A stretch of 25,072 bases of DNA from Clostridiales bacterium (GCA_004555705.1 SFHI01000036.1:1-25072), one strand, 5' to 3'; numbered from the stretch's first letter, positions 14,423 to 22,909 are shown. The notes: generated by a model not told the origin, from the sequence alone. Made by a program: numbers and translations.

Positions 14423-17251
14423 TTATGCTTTCTTTTGGCGGATGGTTTCCTTCAGCAGGCGGACAAGCCGCTCCATGTCGATGGGCTTGGAGGTGTGGGC
14501 GTCCATGCCGGCGTTCAGGGCGGCCTGCACGTCCTCGGTAAAGGCGTTGGCGGTCATGGCGATGATGGGAACGGAGGCGCCATTGGGCAGCCGCCGGATG
14601 GCCCGGGCGGTGTCGTAGCCGTTCATCACCGGCATCTGGACATCCAGCAGCACCGCGTCATAGGTGCCCGGAGGGGACTGCCGGAAGGCGTCCAGGGCCA
14701 GCGCGCCGTTTTCGAAGAGCGCCACCCCGGCACCGTTCATCTTCAGAAGCTCCTCCAGAATCTCGGCGTTCAGGGCGTTGTCCTCCGCCGCCAGCAGCCG
14801 AAGGCCCTCCAGGGGCGGGGAATCCGGGGCGTTGGGCTCGGGCGTCTCCTCGCAGAGGGAGGCGTCGTCCCCGGCGGCGTTGAATTCCAGCTCCAGACGG
14901 AAGCTGGTGCCCTCCCCCTCCCGGGTATCCAGGGTGATGGTTCCCTCCATCAGTTCCACCAGACCCTTGACGATGGCCAGGCCCAAGCCGGTGCCCTCGA
15001 TGCTGTCGGAGCGCTCCCCCCGGGAGAAGGGGTCATACACCCGGGGCAGGAACTCCGGGGAGATGCCGATGCCGGTGTCCGTCACGGTGAAGCTCCAGCG
15101 CACCCGGCCCTCTCCGGCGGGAAGCTCCCGGGCCAGCAGCGTGACGCTGCCTCCCGCGGGGGTGAATTTCACGGCGTTGCCCAGAAGGTTGATGAGAATC
15201 TGGTTCAGGCGCAGGGGGTCGGCGTAAAAGCTCCGGCCGGTGAGGGCCTGGCGCTCCACCCGGAAGGACAGCGCCTTCTCCGCCGCCGGGGCGGAGAACA
15301 TGGACTGCATCTGCCGGAGAATGGCGCAGACGGTGATCTCCTCCCGGTGGAGGGTCAGCCGGGAGCAGTCCAGCTTGTTCATGTCCAGGATATCGTTGAT
15401 CAGGCTCAGCAGATGGGAGCTGGACAGGGAGATGTTTTCCAGGCACTCCGCAACCTTCTCCCGGTCGTCCAGATGGGCCTTGGCCAGCATGGTCATGCCG
15501 GTGATGGCGTTCATGGGGGTGCGGATGTCGTGGCTCATGGAGGAGAGGAAATCGCTCTTGGCCCGGTTGGCGGCCTCGGCATCCGCCAGGGCCTTCTCCA
15601 GCACCGCCCGGTTCCGGCGTTCGGCCTCCAGGGCTTCGGTCATGTCCGAACGGGAGAGGCACACCCGGCCCAGCCGCAGGTCAATGGCGGAGACGGTCAT
15701 CCGCTTGGTCCGGAGATCGCCCTCGCCCCCCGTGAGGGAGTAGAGGAAGGAATAGGATTCGTTGTCCGAAAGCTCCCGGAGGATGTGTCTGGAGGACAGC
15801 TTTTCGCGCACCATGTCCCGGTCCCGGGGAACGACCCGGTCCAGGGCTGCCTGGACCCGGCTGGAGTAGCCGCCCCAACCGGTGGAGGTGGTTTCCGGAC
15901 CGTGGATGGACAGGACGCTGACGGTGTCCCGGTACAGGTCCACGTCCATCACCATGTCGCAGCCCAGGCTGGACTGCTTCCGGAGAATTTTCCGGGTGAC
16001 GGTCTGCTCGGTGACATCGGTCACCCGCAGGAAACTCATCACGTCCCCCGAATCCGGGTCCGAAAGCAGGGCAAGCCTGAATTCCACGTACCGGCCCGGC
16101 TGGTCCGGGCTCAGGCGCAGGAAGCAGGCGTGGGAAAGCTCCCGTTTCCCCCGGGCATAGAGCGTCAGCAGGGCGGCATTTCCCAGGGCTTCCCGGAAGC
16201 TCCGGGCCTCCCCGGGGTCGGGGATCAGGGCGCTGACGCCCCGGACAAAGGCCTCCCGTTCCCTTCCCAGGCTGCTGAAGGCCAGGGAGGGGGTGTGGTC
16301 AATAAGCTCCAGCACCTGGCTGCGGGTGATGTTGCTGTGGCCCGCCGCCAGATTATCCGCGCCCACGGTGCGGTAGTGCTGGGCAAGGCGCTCTTCATAC
16401 TGTCTGCGCAGGTTTTCCCGCTCCTCCAGCTCCTTGGTGATGTCCCGGTAGACGCAGTAAACCCGCTTGAAGCCGGCGTCCTCCCGCACCATGGTCAGAC
16501 TGTTGCGGACCCAGAAGTAGCTGCCGTCGGCCCGGAGCAGGCGGTAGGTCAGTTCGGTATTTTCCTGACTGCCCCGGAAATAGGTATCCAGCGACCGGGA
16601 CAGCTTTTCCCGGTCGTCGGGGTGGACGCCGTTCATGGCGTCCTGGCAGTACAGCGCCCAGGCCTCCTCCGGGGTCATTCCCGTCATGGCGGCGAAACCC
16701 TCGGAGAGAAATTCCGGAACGCTTCGGCCCCCGGGCTCGTGGCGGATGACGGCCACCCCTCCCGGCAGGGCGTTGAGAATGGTACGGTCCGCCTCACTGG
16801 CCCGGGCCAGACGGGCGAATTCCTGCTGGTGCTGCTCCAGGCGGCGCTGCATTTCGATGCGGACCCGGGCCAGCTCGCTGACATCCTGATGGCTGCCCCG
16901 GAGGCGAACCCCCTCCGGGTAGTCCGGGTCCCGCCGTCCGCCGCAGCGGATATAAACCGTCCCCCGCTGGGGGTGGTTCCAGGCGTACAGGGCCTCGGCG
17001 TGGAGAAAGCGGGTCATATCTTCCACCGAGGCTTGCACCCGGGGCAGGTCCTCCGGCGCCACCCGGTCCAGCCAGAACCGGTAGCCCTCCTCCGGGGTCA
17101 GGGAGGCGTCCATGGCCATCATTTCCCGGAAGGTGCTGTCGGCGTAGAGCCGGGGCGGCTTTTCAGGGTCCAGCTCGATGCACCAGAGCCCGGTGGACGC
17201 GTCCCGGAGGATATCCTGCATGACGGATACGGTTTCCAGTCGCTTTTCCAT
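14423..17251 (-). CDS. PAS-domain hybrid sensor histidine kinase with C-terminal receiver
   Basis: A soluble-looking 942-aa hybrid kinase. PAS-like sensory regions fill the N-terminal half (about 10-130, about 145-275 with VYCVYRDITKELEERENL, and a further one ending VTDVTEQT). A HisKA dimerisation domain has phospho-accepting H574 (SMSHDIRTPMN), and the ATPase shows NLLGNAVKF, DTGIGISPEF and GTGLGLAIVKGL. A receiver follows with acidic pocket AAEDN and phospho-acceptor D870 (LLDVQMPVMNG), plus HTSKPID. No membrane helix is evident, so the signal is probably intracellular. I start it at ATG 17251 (GGAGG upstream); it begins 5 bp after the stop of the upstream cyclic-di-GMP gene. Together with the HPt protein this gives a full H-D-H-D relay. 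The inducing signal is unknown. Confidence 0.92.
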   Translation of the reverse strand: MEKRLETVSVMQDILRDASTGLWCIELDPEKPPRLYADSTFREMMAMDASLTPEEGYRFWLDRVAPEDLPRVQASVEDMTRFLHAEALYAWNHPQRGTVYIRCGGRRDPDYPEGVRLRGSHQDVSELARVRIEMQRRLEQHQQEFARLARASEADRTILNALPGGVAVIRHEPGGRSVPEFLSEGFAAMTGMTPEEAWALYCQDAMNGVHPDDREKLSRSLDTYFRGSQENTELTYRLLRADGSYFWVRNSLTMVREDAGFKRVYCVYRDITKELEERENLRRQYEERLAQHYRTVGADNLAAGHSNITRSQVLELIDHTPSLAFSSLGREREAFVRGVSALIPDPGEARSFREALGNAALLTLYARGKRELSHACFLRLSPDQPGRYVEFRLALLSDPDSGDVMSFLRVTDVTEQTVTRKILRKQSSLGCDMVMDVDLYRDTVSVLSIHGPETTSTGWGGYSSRVQAALDRVVPRDRDMVREKLSSRHILRELSDNESYSFLYSLTGGEGDLRTKRMTVSAIDLRLGRVCLSRSDMTEALEAERRNRAVLEKALADAEAANRAKSDFLSSMSHDIRTPMNAITGMTMLAKAHLDDREKVAECLENISLSSSHLLSLINDILDMNKLDCSRLTLHREEITVCAILRQMQSMFSAPAAEKALSFRVERQALTGRSFYADPLRLNQILINLLGNAVKFTPAGGSVTLLARELPAGEGRVRWSFTVTDTGIGISPEFLPRVYDPFSRGERSDSIEGTGLGLAIVKGLVELMEGTITLDTREGEGTSFRLELEFNAAGDDASLCEETPEPNAPDSPPLEGLRLLAAEDNALNAEILEELLKMNGAGVALFENGALALDAFRQSPPGTYDAVLLDVQMPVMNGYDTARAIRRLPNGASVPIIAMTANAFTEDVQAALNAGMDAHTSKPIDMERLVRLLKETIRQKKA

Positions 17252-17256
17252 GGCGC

Positions 17257-19830
17257 TCAGTCCTCCGGCAGGCCGCTGCCTGCGGTCTGTCTGGAGCGGA
17301 GCAGTGCCTGGTCCGCCTGGGCCAGCAGCTCCTGGATGGGCTGCTCCGGGTCCTGGGACAGGGCGATCCCGCTGGAGCAGCCGAAGCCGCACTGGGACCT
17401 ATACTCCCGGCAGATTTCCTGGGCTTTGCGTTCAATGGCCTCCCGGGAAGAGGCACCCCGGAGAACCACCGCGAATTCGTCGTTGCCCATACGGCAGAGA
17501 ATGTCCTGACTGCGGGTGCAGCGGCGCAGCAGCCCGGCGAAATCCCGCAGGGCCTGATCCCCCGCCTGCCGGCCGGAGGTGTCGTTGAGTTTCTTCAGAC
17601 CGTCCAGGTCGAACAGGCACACGGCCAGGGGGAAGTCCTCCCGGTGGAGGGCGGAAACGGCGGTGTGCAGGCCCCGGCGGTTGTATAGCCCGGTCAGATA
17701 GTCCCGGCAGGCCTCGTCCTGGAGCGAACGCTGGCGCTTCTGGAAGGAGGCCAGAGTGTGCAGCCAGGCCACTCGCTTGCGAAGGCAGTGCATACACACC
17801 TGGTCCCGGGGACGGAAGCCGAAGTCGTCGGCCCCCAGGGCAAGGGCCTGCTCCTCCAGGTCTATGCCGGAGGCGGCGATGGCCAGCACCGGGATGTGCC
17901 AGGTCAGGGGGTTCTGCCGGATGGCCCGAAGCACCTTGGAGGCGCCCTGCTCCGGCAGGGTCATGCTGAGGATGACGGTGGTCAGCTCCCGGCTGTGGCG
18001 GTCAATCAGGGTGATGGCCTCCCGCAGGTCCCCCGCGGTGTATACGGTATGCTGGGGGAAGCCCTGCTGTACCAGCTCCCGGAGGTGGGGCGTTTCGTCC
18101 ACCACCAGCAGCGTCCGGTCGGACTCGGCTTCGGAGACGGGGACGGCGGGCTGGGGCTTGCGCCGGGGCTGCTGGCGGGACAGGAGGGTTTCCATTCCCT
18201 CGGGGGGCATGGGCTTGCCCAGCAGGTAGCCCTGGGCGTAGTCACAGCCCAGCTCCCGCAGCCGCTGGAGCTGCTCCCGGGTCTCCACGCCCTCGGCCAC
18301 CACCTCCAGGTTCATCCACCGGGCCAGACCCACGATGAACCGGAGAATGCCCTGGTCCACGGGCTTGGCGGTTTCGTTGCGGACAAACTGCATATCCAGC
18401 TTCAGCACGTCCAGCTGCATCTGGTTGAGCATATTCAGCGAGGAGTAGCCGCTGCCGAAGTCGTCCATCTCAATGACGAAGCCCAGTCTGCGCAGCTGGT
18501 CCACGGCAGCGGTGATCTGGCCGGGGTTCTCGGTGTAGGCGCTTTCCGTGATTTCCAGGTGGAGCATATGGGGCTCCAGGTCGTACTTGCGGAGAATGCC
18601 CAGCAGAATATCGGGCAGATTCGGCAGGCTGGTGTCCGCCCGGGACACATTGACGGAGATGGGAAGCTCCGGATAGCCCTTCTCCCGCCAGGAGCGCAGA
18701 ACCGCCCCCACCCGGTCCCAGACGTATTGGTCCAGCTTGGTGATAAAGCCGTTTTTCTCGAACAGGGGGATGAACTCCCCGGGGGACAGGAAGCCCCACT
18801 GGGGGTGAATCCACCGCACCAGGGCCTCGGCCCCGGAGAGGGAATCGTCGCGGAGGCTGAATTTGGGCTGCAGGTAGACGGTGAACTGCCCCTGGGTCAG
18901 GGCGTCCTCCATGGCATCGGTGATGGCCTGCTCCCGCAGGAGCTTGCTGCGGAGGGCATCGTCGTAAACCGCCATATGGCGGTTGTAGTGGCCCTTGATG
19001 CTGTCCGCCGCCAGCAGGGCCCGGTCACACATCTGGGCGACGCTTACGCTGCGGTCGGTAATGTCGTAGACGCCGTATTTCAGCACCACGTTCCCCGGGG
19101 CGTTGGCGGCCCGGAGCACCTCGGCGGAGGTCCGGGCAAAGAACTCGTCGGTGTATTTCCGCCGCCGGGGGCACAGGGCGAGGAAGCGGTCCGCGGTGGC
19201 CCGGCCGCAGATGGCGTCGGGGCCCACCTTGGCCTGGCCGAACCGGGCCAGCTCCTGCAGCAGCCGGTTGCCGGCGGGGATGCCGTAGTGGTCGTTGAAG
19301 AGCTTGAAATTCTCCACATTGGAGCACAGAATGATGTAGTCCCTGTGGGGATTGTTCATCAGGATTTCTTCGACGCGGCTGTAGAAAAACTCCCGGCTGT
19401 ACACCCCGGTGAGCCGGTCATACCGGAACTCGTTGACCATGGCAGCGGTCTCCCGGAGCTTGATGATGCTGGCGACCCGGTGGAGGATCACCTGGGGCCG
19501 GTAGGGCTTGGGCACGAAGTCCGTGGCGCCGTGGGAGAGGGCGGCGATCTCATCGGACTCGTTGTCATTCTGGGTGGTGACGATGACCGGGATCAGGGAC
19601 AGCCGGGAATCCTGCTTGATGCGGTCCAGAAAGCTGAAGCCGTCCATCACGGGCATCATCACATCCAGCAAAATCAGGGCAACCTCCTCGCTTTGCGCCT
19701 CCAGAAGCTCCAGGGCCTGCTGGCCGTTCTCCGCCTCCAGCACCGCGTAGCTCTCGGAGAGGATATCCACCAGCATTTCCCGGTTCAGGGGGTTGTCCTC
19801 CACAACTAAGATCTTCTTGTTGGTCATCAT
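17257..19830 (-). CDS. REC-GGDEF-EAL-REC-GGDEF cyclic-di-GMP signalling protein
   Basis: An unusual 857-aa five-domain response regulator. Receiver 1 (about 6-122) has phospho-acceptor D56 (LILLDVMMPVMDG). A first GGDEF-like domain (about 130-300) has lost its signature (GRATADRF). The EAL domain (about 310-560) looks like an active cyclic-di-GMP phosphodiesterase: E335 in EALVRW, ISVNVSR, LHLEITES, MDDFGSGYSS, LKLD and VVAEGVE. A second receiver-like domain (about 585-700) has Ser622 where the Asp should be (VILSMTLPEQ), so it cannot be phosphorylated in the usual way. The final GGDEF domain (about 715-850) has a near-canonical GNDEF (782-786) with YLTGLYNRRGL and FDLDGLKKLND, possibly a diguanylate cyclase. 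ATG 19827 is an alternative start with better spacing. Likely partners are the HPt protein upstream and the kinase downstream. Confidence 0.92.
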   Translation of the reverse strand: MMTNKKILVVEDNPLNREMLVDILSESYAVLEAENGQQALELLEAQSEEVALILLDVMMPVMDGFSFLDRIKQDSRLSLIPVIVTTQNDNESDEIAALSHGATDFVPKPYRPQVILHRVASIIKLRETAAMVNEFRYDRLTGVYSREFFYSRVEEILMNNPHRDYIILCSNVENFKLFNDHYGIPAGNRLLQELARFGQAKVGPDAICGRATADRFLALCPRRRKYTDEFFARTSAEVLRAANAPGNVVLKYGVYDITDRSVSVAQMCDRALLAADSIKGHYNRHMAVYDDALRSKLLREQAITDAMEDALTQGQFTVYLQPKFSLRDDSLSGAEALVRWIHPQWGFLSPGEFIPLFEKNGFITKLDQYVWDRVGAVLRSWREKGYPELPISVNVSRADTSLPNLPDILLGILRKYDLEPHMLHLEITESAYTENPGQITAAVDQLRRLGFVIEMDDFGSGYSSLNMLNQMQLDVLKLDMQFVRNETAKPVDQGILRFIVGLARWMNLEVVAEGVETREQLQRLRELGCDYAQGYLLGKPMPPEGMETLLSRQQPRRKPQPAVPVSEAESDRTLLVVDETPHLRELVQQGFPQHTVYTAGDLREAITLIDRHSRELTTVILSMTLPEQGASKVLRAIRQNPLTWHIPVLAIAASGIDLEEQALALGADDFGFRPRDQVCMHCLRKRVAWLHTLASFQKRQRSLQDEACRDYLTGLYNRRGLHTAVSALHREDFPLAVCLFDLDGLKKLNDTSGRQAGDQALRDFAGLLRRCTRSQDILCRMGNDEFAVVLRGASSREAIERKAQEICREYRSQCGFGCSSGIALSQDPEQPIQELLAQADQALLRSRQTAGSGLPED

Positions 19831-19881
19831 GGGCCTTTCCTCTTTTTCTTCTTCCTGGTTTGTCTTACGGTTTGCCGTGGG

Positions 19882-20247
19882 TCAGCTCTGCCCAAGGTAG
19901 GCGCGGATGGCCTCCACGGTGACGCGGTAGTCCTCCCGCACCTCGTCCATCAGGGGGCCCGCCTCCGCAGGAATGGCGCTGCCCTCGGGCCGGAGCATTT
20001 CGGTCAGCCGGCTGGTGGAGGAGAGCAGACGCCCGAAGCCCAGGTTGGCGCATACGCCCTTCAGGGTGTGGGCTGCCCGGAAGGCATCCACGCGGCTGCC
20101 GGAGGACATCTGGGCGCACAGGGCGTCAAAGCTGCCGTCGGCAAGAAATTTTTCGATGAATTTTTCCACCAGGCGGACGCTGGGAAGCCGCATACTGACC
20201 TCCGCGAAGCTCCCGCCCAGCGTCTGGTAACACTGTTCAATGGTCAT
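19882..20247 (-). CDS. HPt (histidine phosphotransfer) protein
   Basis: A 121-aa stand-alone phosphotransfer protein, helical throughout, with phospho-accepting H60 in AAHTLKGVCANLG, the classic HPt signature. It would shuttle phosphate between the hybrid kinase receiver and the first receiver of the cyclic-di-GMP protein, both encoded downstream in the same operon (51-bp and 5-bp gaps). The ATG at 20247 has GGAG nine bases upstream and a recognisable promoter about 80 bp away. Confidence 0.9.
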   Translation of the reverse strand: MTIEQCYQTLGGSFAEVSMRLPSVRLVEKFIEKFLADGSFDALCAQMSSGSRVDAFRAAHTLKGVCANLGFGRLLSSTSRLTEMLRPEGSAIPAEAGPLMDEVREDYRVTVEAIRAYLGQS

Positions 20248-20327
20248 TTTGTTTTTCTCCGGTAAAAGGATTTGCCATAGCCTCCGGGGGAAGGGTCAAC
20301 TTCCCGCATTTTATGACAGTTAATATG

Positions 20328-20355
20328 ATTATACTCCTTTTTTCCGTTTTTTCAA
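20328..20355 (-). promoter_or_regulatory. Promoter of the HPt-response regulator-kinase operon
   Basis: On the minus strand TTGAAA (20350-20355) and TATAAT (20328-20333) with a 16-base spacer. The 9-mer AACTGTCAT (20313-20321), just downstream of the -10, also occurs inside the 34-bp dyad at 20369-20402. Confidence 0.75.
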
Positions 20356-20368
20356 CCGGAGAACCGGC

Positions 20369-20402
20369 TGTCACAAGAAATGAACTGTCATTTTATGTGA
20401 CA
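20369..20402. promoter_or_regulatory. 34-bp two-step dyad between divergent promoters
   Basis: TGTCACA (20369-20375) mirrors TGTGACA (20396-20402), and inside it AAATGA (20378-20383) mirrors TCATTT (20388-20393), all about one centre; 13 of 17 position pairs match. It lies between the two promoters, 8 bp from the -35 of the rightward one. This looks like a binding site for a dimeric or tetrameric regulator, possibly the XRE-type protein encoded downstream. Confidence 0.65.
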
Positions 20403-20409
20403 AAATGGG

Positions 20410-20438
20410 TTGCAATCCCGTAAAAAATCGGATATAGT
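20410..20438 (+). promoter_or_regulatory. Candidate promoter of the XRE-type gene
   Basis: TTGCAA (20410-20415) and TATAGT (20433-20438) with a 17-base spacer. Transcription would cross repeat element 9 before reaching the start at 20774, giving an mRNA leader of about 330 bases. Confidence 0.6.
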
Positions 20439-20473
20439 GAGGGTGAGAGAACCGACGGAGAACGGGGAAGGGA

Positions 20474-20710
20474 TAAATTGGTGTTTGAAAGGGTGCGTTG
20501 CAAATTACCTGTCATTGCGAACCAGTGCGCACACTGGTGTGGCAATCCCCCGGTTAGAGCGGAAATGTACCGAAAAGTTCCCGGGGAAGTGGGACCTGCT
20601 GCATTTTTTGGCGGTAAACGTTACCTGGTTCCATTCAACCGGGGGATTGCCACGACCAGTGTGCGCACTGGTCTCGCAATGACAGCGTTTCTTAGACAAA
20701 CACCAATTTG
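20474..20710 (+). repeat. Shared-terminus element 9, full-length type III core
   Basis: Termini TAAATTGGTGTTTG (20474-20487) and CAAACACCAATTTG (20697-20710). Two arms of about 75 bp are inverted copies of each other, each with the outer stem ATTGC/GCAAT and inner stem CCAGTG-CGCA-CACTGG; the right arm has one extra G:C pair. The middle shares GGAAATGTACCGAAAAG and TTACCTGGTTCCATTCAACC with element 4. Here it lies in the apparent 5' leader of the next gene. Confidence 0.9.
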
Positions 20711-20773
20711 CCGCGCTGATGGGTACAATTTATCTTCCTGCGTGGGCAGAACGACGATGAAGGAGGAATTCCG

Positions 20774-22264
20774 ATGCAGTTTTCCGAGAAGCTGATTTTC
20801 CTGATGAACATCACCCAAACCAGCAACAAGGAGCTGGCCATGGAGCTGGGGGTGGACCGGTCCCTGATCAGCCTGCTGCGCAGCGGCAAGCGGGGGGCGC
20901 CCAAAAGTGTGAAGAAAATGGCCCGTTTTTTCGCCGAGCGCAGTACCGCGGATTATCAGCGCTATGCCCTGGCCGATATGCTGGGGATGCTGGCCCTGCG
21001 TTCCGCCCTGCCTGTGCAGGAGGTGGCGGACTGCCTGGAAAAGTGGCTGCTGGAGGACCGGGACATGGTTCGGGACGTGGAAGAGGGCCTTCGGGGGGTT
21101 CCGGAGATGCCCACCCTCCGGGAGATTCCCGCCCCCGTGGTGATTCCCGAGGGCCAGGCCGCCTTCTTCTTTGGCGAGGAGGGGAGACGGGAGGTCCTGT
21201 TGAGGATTATGGAGGAGCTCCGCCAGGCCCCGAAGCCCTGCACCCTGATGATGGTGGTGGACGACAACCTGGAATGGATGTTCTCCGACTACTCCCTCAC
21301 CAAGCGGATTCAGGCGGAGATGCTGGAGCTGGCCCGGTCCGGGGTCAGCTTCTGCCAGATCGTGCCGCCTATGAATTATGTTAACCGATACACCGAATCC
21401 CTGCAGTTCTGGATGCCCATCTACGCCACAGGGAACATGATGGCCTACTATTATCCCCGGCTCCGGGGAAACCTGTACCGGCATTCCATCTACGTCCTTC
21501 CCGGGCGGTGCGCCCAGTTCAACGCCACCATCGCCTCCGTGGGCGTCAACGACCTGACCATGTTCACCCGGGAGAAGGTGCTGGTGGATGCCTTTGAACG
21601 CCAGTTCCGGGAGCATCTTGCCATGTGCCGTCCTGCGCTCACCGCTTATTCCAATTATATGGACGGCCTGGAAAAAACCCGCCAGTTTCTCACCGTCAGG
21701 ACCAACACCGCGCAGATGATCAACACCCTGTCCATGAATTCCATGCCCCGGGAGCTGCTGGAGTCGTTTGCCGCCAGGGCTCAGGGGAATTGGGCGGCGA
21801 TGCTGGGCTTCTTCCTGGATTCCAAGTCCGACTTTGAGGACCGGCTGGAGAAGGGCACCTGCATCGATATGTGCCGTCTGGCCCCGGTCCGGGAGGTCCT
21901 GGCCGGGGAGGTCAGCGTGGGGGCCTACCCCAACAGCCTCCGCTATACTCCCCGGGAATACATCCTCCATCTGGAGCACATCCTGCGGATGATGGAAAAA
22001 TATGAGAACTATGTGTTCGTGCCCCTGCGGGACCGGACGCCCCTGGAGTACAATCTAATGGCTTCCGAAGAGGGCATCGCCATGATCATCCGCAACGTTC
22101 CGCCTCAGATTATGCTGGAGGTCCGCCGCCATGAGCTGGTCATGGCCTTCCGGGAGAATATGCTCCACAGAGCCGATACCCTGGGCTACGAAGGCATCCA
22201 CCGGGAGCGCATCTGCATGGAGCTGCGCAGCCATATCCAGGAGCTGAAAAAGGCCATCCGCTGA
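20774..22264 (+). CDS. XRE/Cro-type HTH protein with a large uncharacterised C-terminal region
   Basis: A 496-aa protein whose first 70 residues form a Cro/C1-type helix-turn-helix (KLIFLMNITQTSNKELAMEL, then VDRSLISLLRSGKRGAPKSV). The remaining roughly 420 residues are soluble, mixed alpha/beta and not a domain I can name; segments include TLMMVVDDNLEWMFSDYSLT, SFCQIVPPMNYVNRYTESLQ and ENYVFVPLRDRTPLEYNLM. The middle part might be a ligand-sensing region. AAGGAGG lies nine bases before the ATG. It is divergent from the phosphorelay operon with a dyad between them, so it may regulate itself and that operon; this is inference. Confidence 0.8.
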   Translation: MQFSEKLIFLMNITQTSNKELAMELGVDRSLISLLRSGKRGAPKSVKKMARFFAERSTADYQRYALADMLGMLALRSALPVQEVADCLEKWLLEDRDMVRDVEEGLRGVPEMPTLREIPAPVVIPEGQAAFFFGEEGRREVLLRIMEELRQAPKPCTLMMVVDDNLEWMFSDYSLTKRIQAEMLELARSGVSFCQIVPPMNYVNRYTESLQFWMPIYATGNMMAYYYPRLRGNLYRHSIYVLPGRCAQFNATIASVGVNDLTMFTREKVLVDAFERQFREHLAMCRPALTAYSNYMDGLEKTRQFLTVRTNTAQMINTLSMNSMPRELLESFAARAQGNWAAMLGFFLDSKSDFEDRLEKGTCIDMCRLAPVREVLAGEVSVGAYPNSLRYTPREYILHLEHILRMMEKYENYVFVPLRDRTPLEYNLMASEEGIAMIIRNVPPQIMLEVRRHELVMAFRENMLHRADTLGYEGIHRERICMELRSHIQELKKAIR

Positions 22265-22310
22265 GCGCCGGAAAGCCGCCGGCGCGTACCGGCTCATGGC
22301 GGCAAAGGGA

Positions 22311-22476
22311 TAAATTGGTGTTTGTAGGGATGCGTCCCAAATTACCTGTCATTGCGAGACCAGTGCGCACACTGGTCGTGGCAATCCCCCTGTTGAAAGG
22401 AACCAGGTGACGATTACCACCAAAAATCGCAGCGAATCCCACTTTTTTGGAAATTTTCGGCACATTTTCCCTCTAA
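22311..22476 (+). repeat. Shared-terminus element 10, type III core, right end missing
   Basis: Left terminus TAAATTGGTGTTTG (22311-22324) and a complete left hairpin arm with the extra G:C pair, then the element 4-type middle in opposite orientation (AAAGGAACCAGGTGACG, CACATTTTCCCTCTAA). It breaks off at about 22476 before the right arm. A small GCGCCGG/CCGGCGC hairpin (22265-22285) lies between it and the upstream stop. Confidence 0.82.
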
Positions 22477-22542
22477 ATCCGCCTGCAGCCGGGAAAGGGG
22501 AGGGCGCGGCGAAGAGGGGGGGTGTAAGTGGGAGAAATATCC

Positions 22543-22588
22543 ATTGACAATCTTCAATTTGTTGTCTATAATATTGATAAACTTCGAT
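22543..22588. promoter_or_regulatory. Paired ArsR operator candidates over the promoter
   Basis: ATTGACAATCTTCAAT (22543-22558, covering the -35) and ATTGATAAACTTCGAT (22573-22588, just after the -10) share the pattern ATYGAYAAWYTTCRAT with imperfect dyad symmetry (ATYGA...TCRAT). They start exactly 30 bp apart, about three helical turns, so two dimers could bind the same face and block the promoter. Confidence 0.7.
22544..22572 (+). promoter_or_regulatory. Consensus sigma-A promoter of the arsR-permease operon
   Basis: TTGACA (22544-22549) and TATAAT (22567-22572), both perfect, with a 17-base spacer. A promoter this strong needs tight repression, which fits the flanking operator copies. 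Confidence 0.93.
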
Positions 22589-22600
22589 GGGAGGTGCCCT

Positions 22601-22909
22601 GTGGACGAACGAAAGACGGCTTTGATTTTCAAAGCGTTTTGCGATGAAAACCGCATCCGCATCCTGAAGCTGCTTTGCGGCGGGGAAAAATGCGCCTGCA
22701 GGCTGCTGGAGGAGATGAGCATCAGCCAGCCCACCCTGTCCCACCATATGAAGATTCTGTGCGATGCCGGAATTGTCGTGGGGCGCAAGGAGGGGAAGTG
22801 GATGCACTACCGCATCTCCCCCCAGGGCATTCAGATTGCCAAAGACTATCTGACCGGGTTAACCGCCTCTGATCCTGCCTGTGAAAACAAGTCGTGCTGT
22901 GAATCCTGA
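22601..22909 (+). CDS. arsR: ArsR/SmtB-family metalloid-sensing repressor
   Basis: A 102-aa winged-helix repressor that leaves DNA when it binds metal or metalloid. The helix-turn-helix is MSISQPTLSHHMKILCDAGI and the wing is RKEGKWMHYRI. C31 and C33 (KCACRLLEEM) sit where ArsR proteins carry the ELCVCDL arsenite-binding pair, and a cysteine-rich tail (CENKSCCES) could supply a further ligand. I chose GTG 22601 because GGGAGG lies seven bases upstream; the longer open frame from 22544 would start inside the promoter. It heads an operon with a permease and a thioredoxin-like protein. As(III) or a related metalloid is the likely inducer, but other thiophilic metals are possible. Confidence 0.9.
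   Translation: MDERKTALIFKAFCDENRIRILKLLCGGEKCACRLLEEMSISQPTLSHHMKILCDAGIVVGRKEGKWMHYRISPQGIQIAKDYLTGLTASDPACENKSCCES

Noticed and set aside
17252..17392. Longer N-terminus of the histidine kinase up to 17392
   Set aside because: The added residues lie inside the coding end of the upstream gene and are low complexity; ATG 17251 has a ribosome site and 5-bp operon spacing.
14435..17509. 1024-aa plus-strand open frame opposite the histidine kinase
   Set aside because: It is an antisense shadow: low complexity, no ribosome site and no domain, while the minus strand gives clear HisKA, ATPase and receiver motifs.
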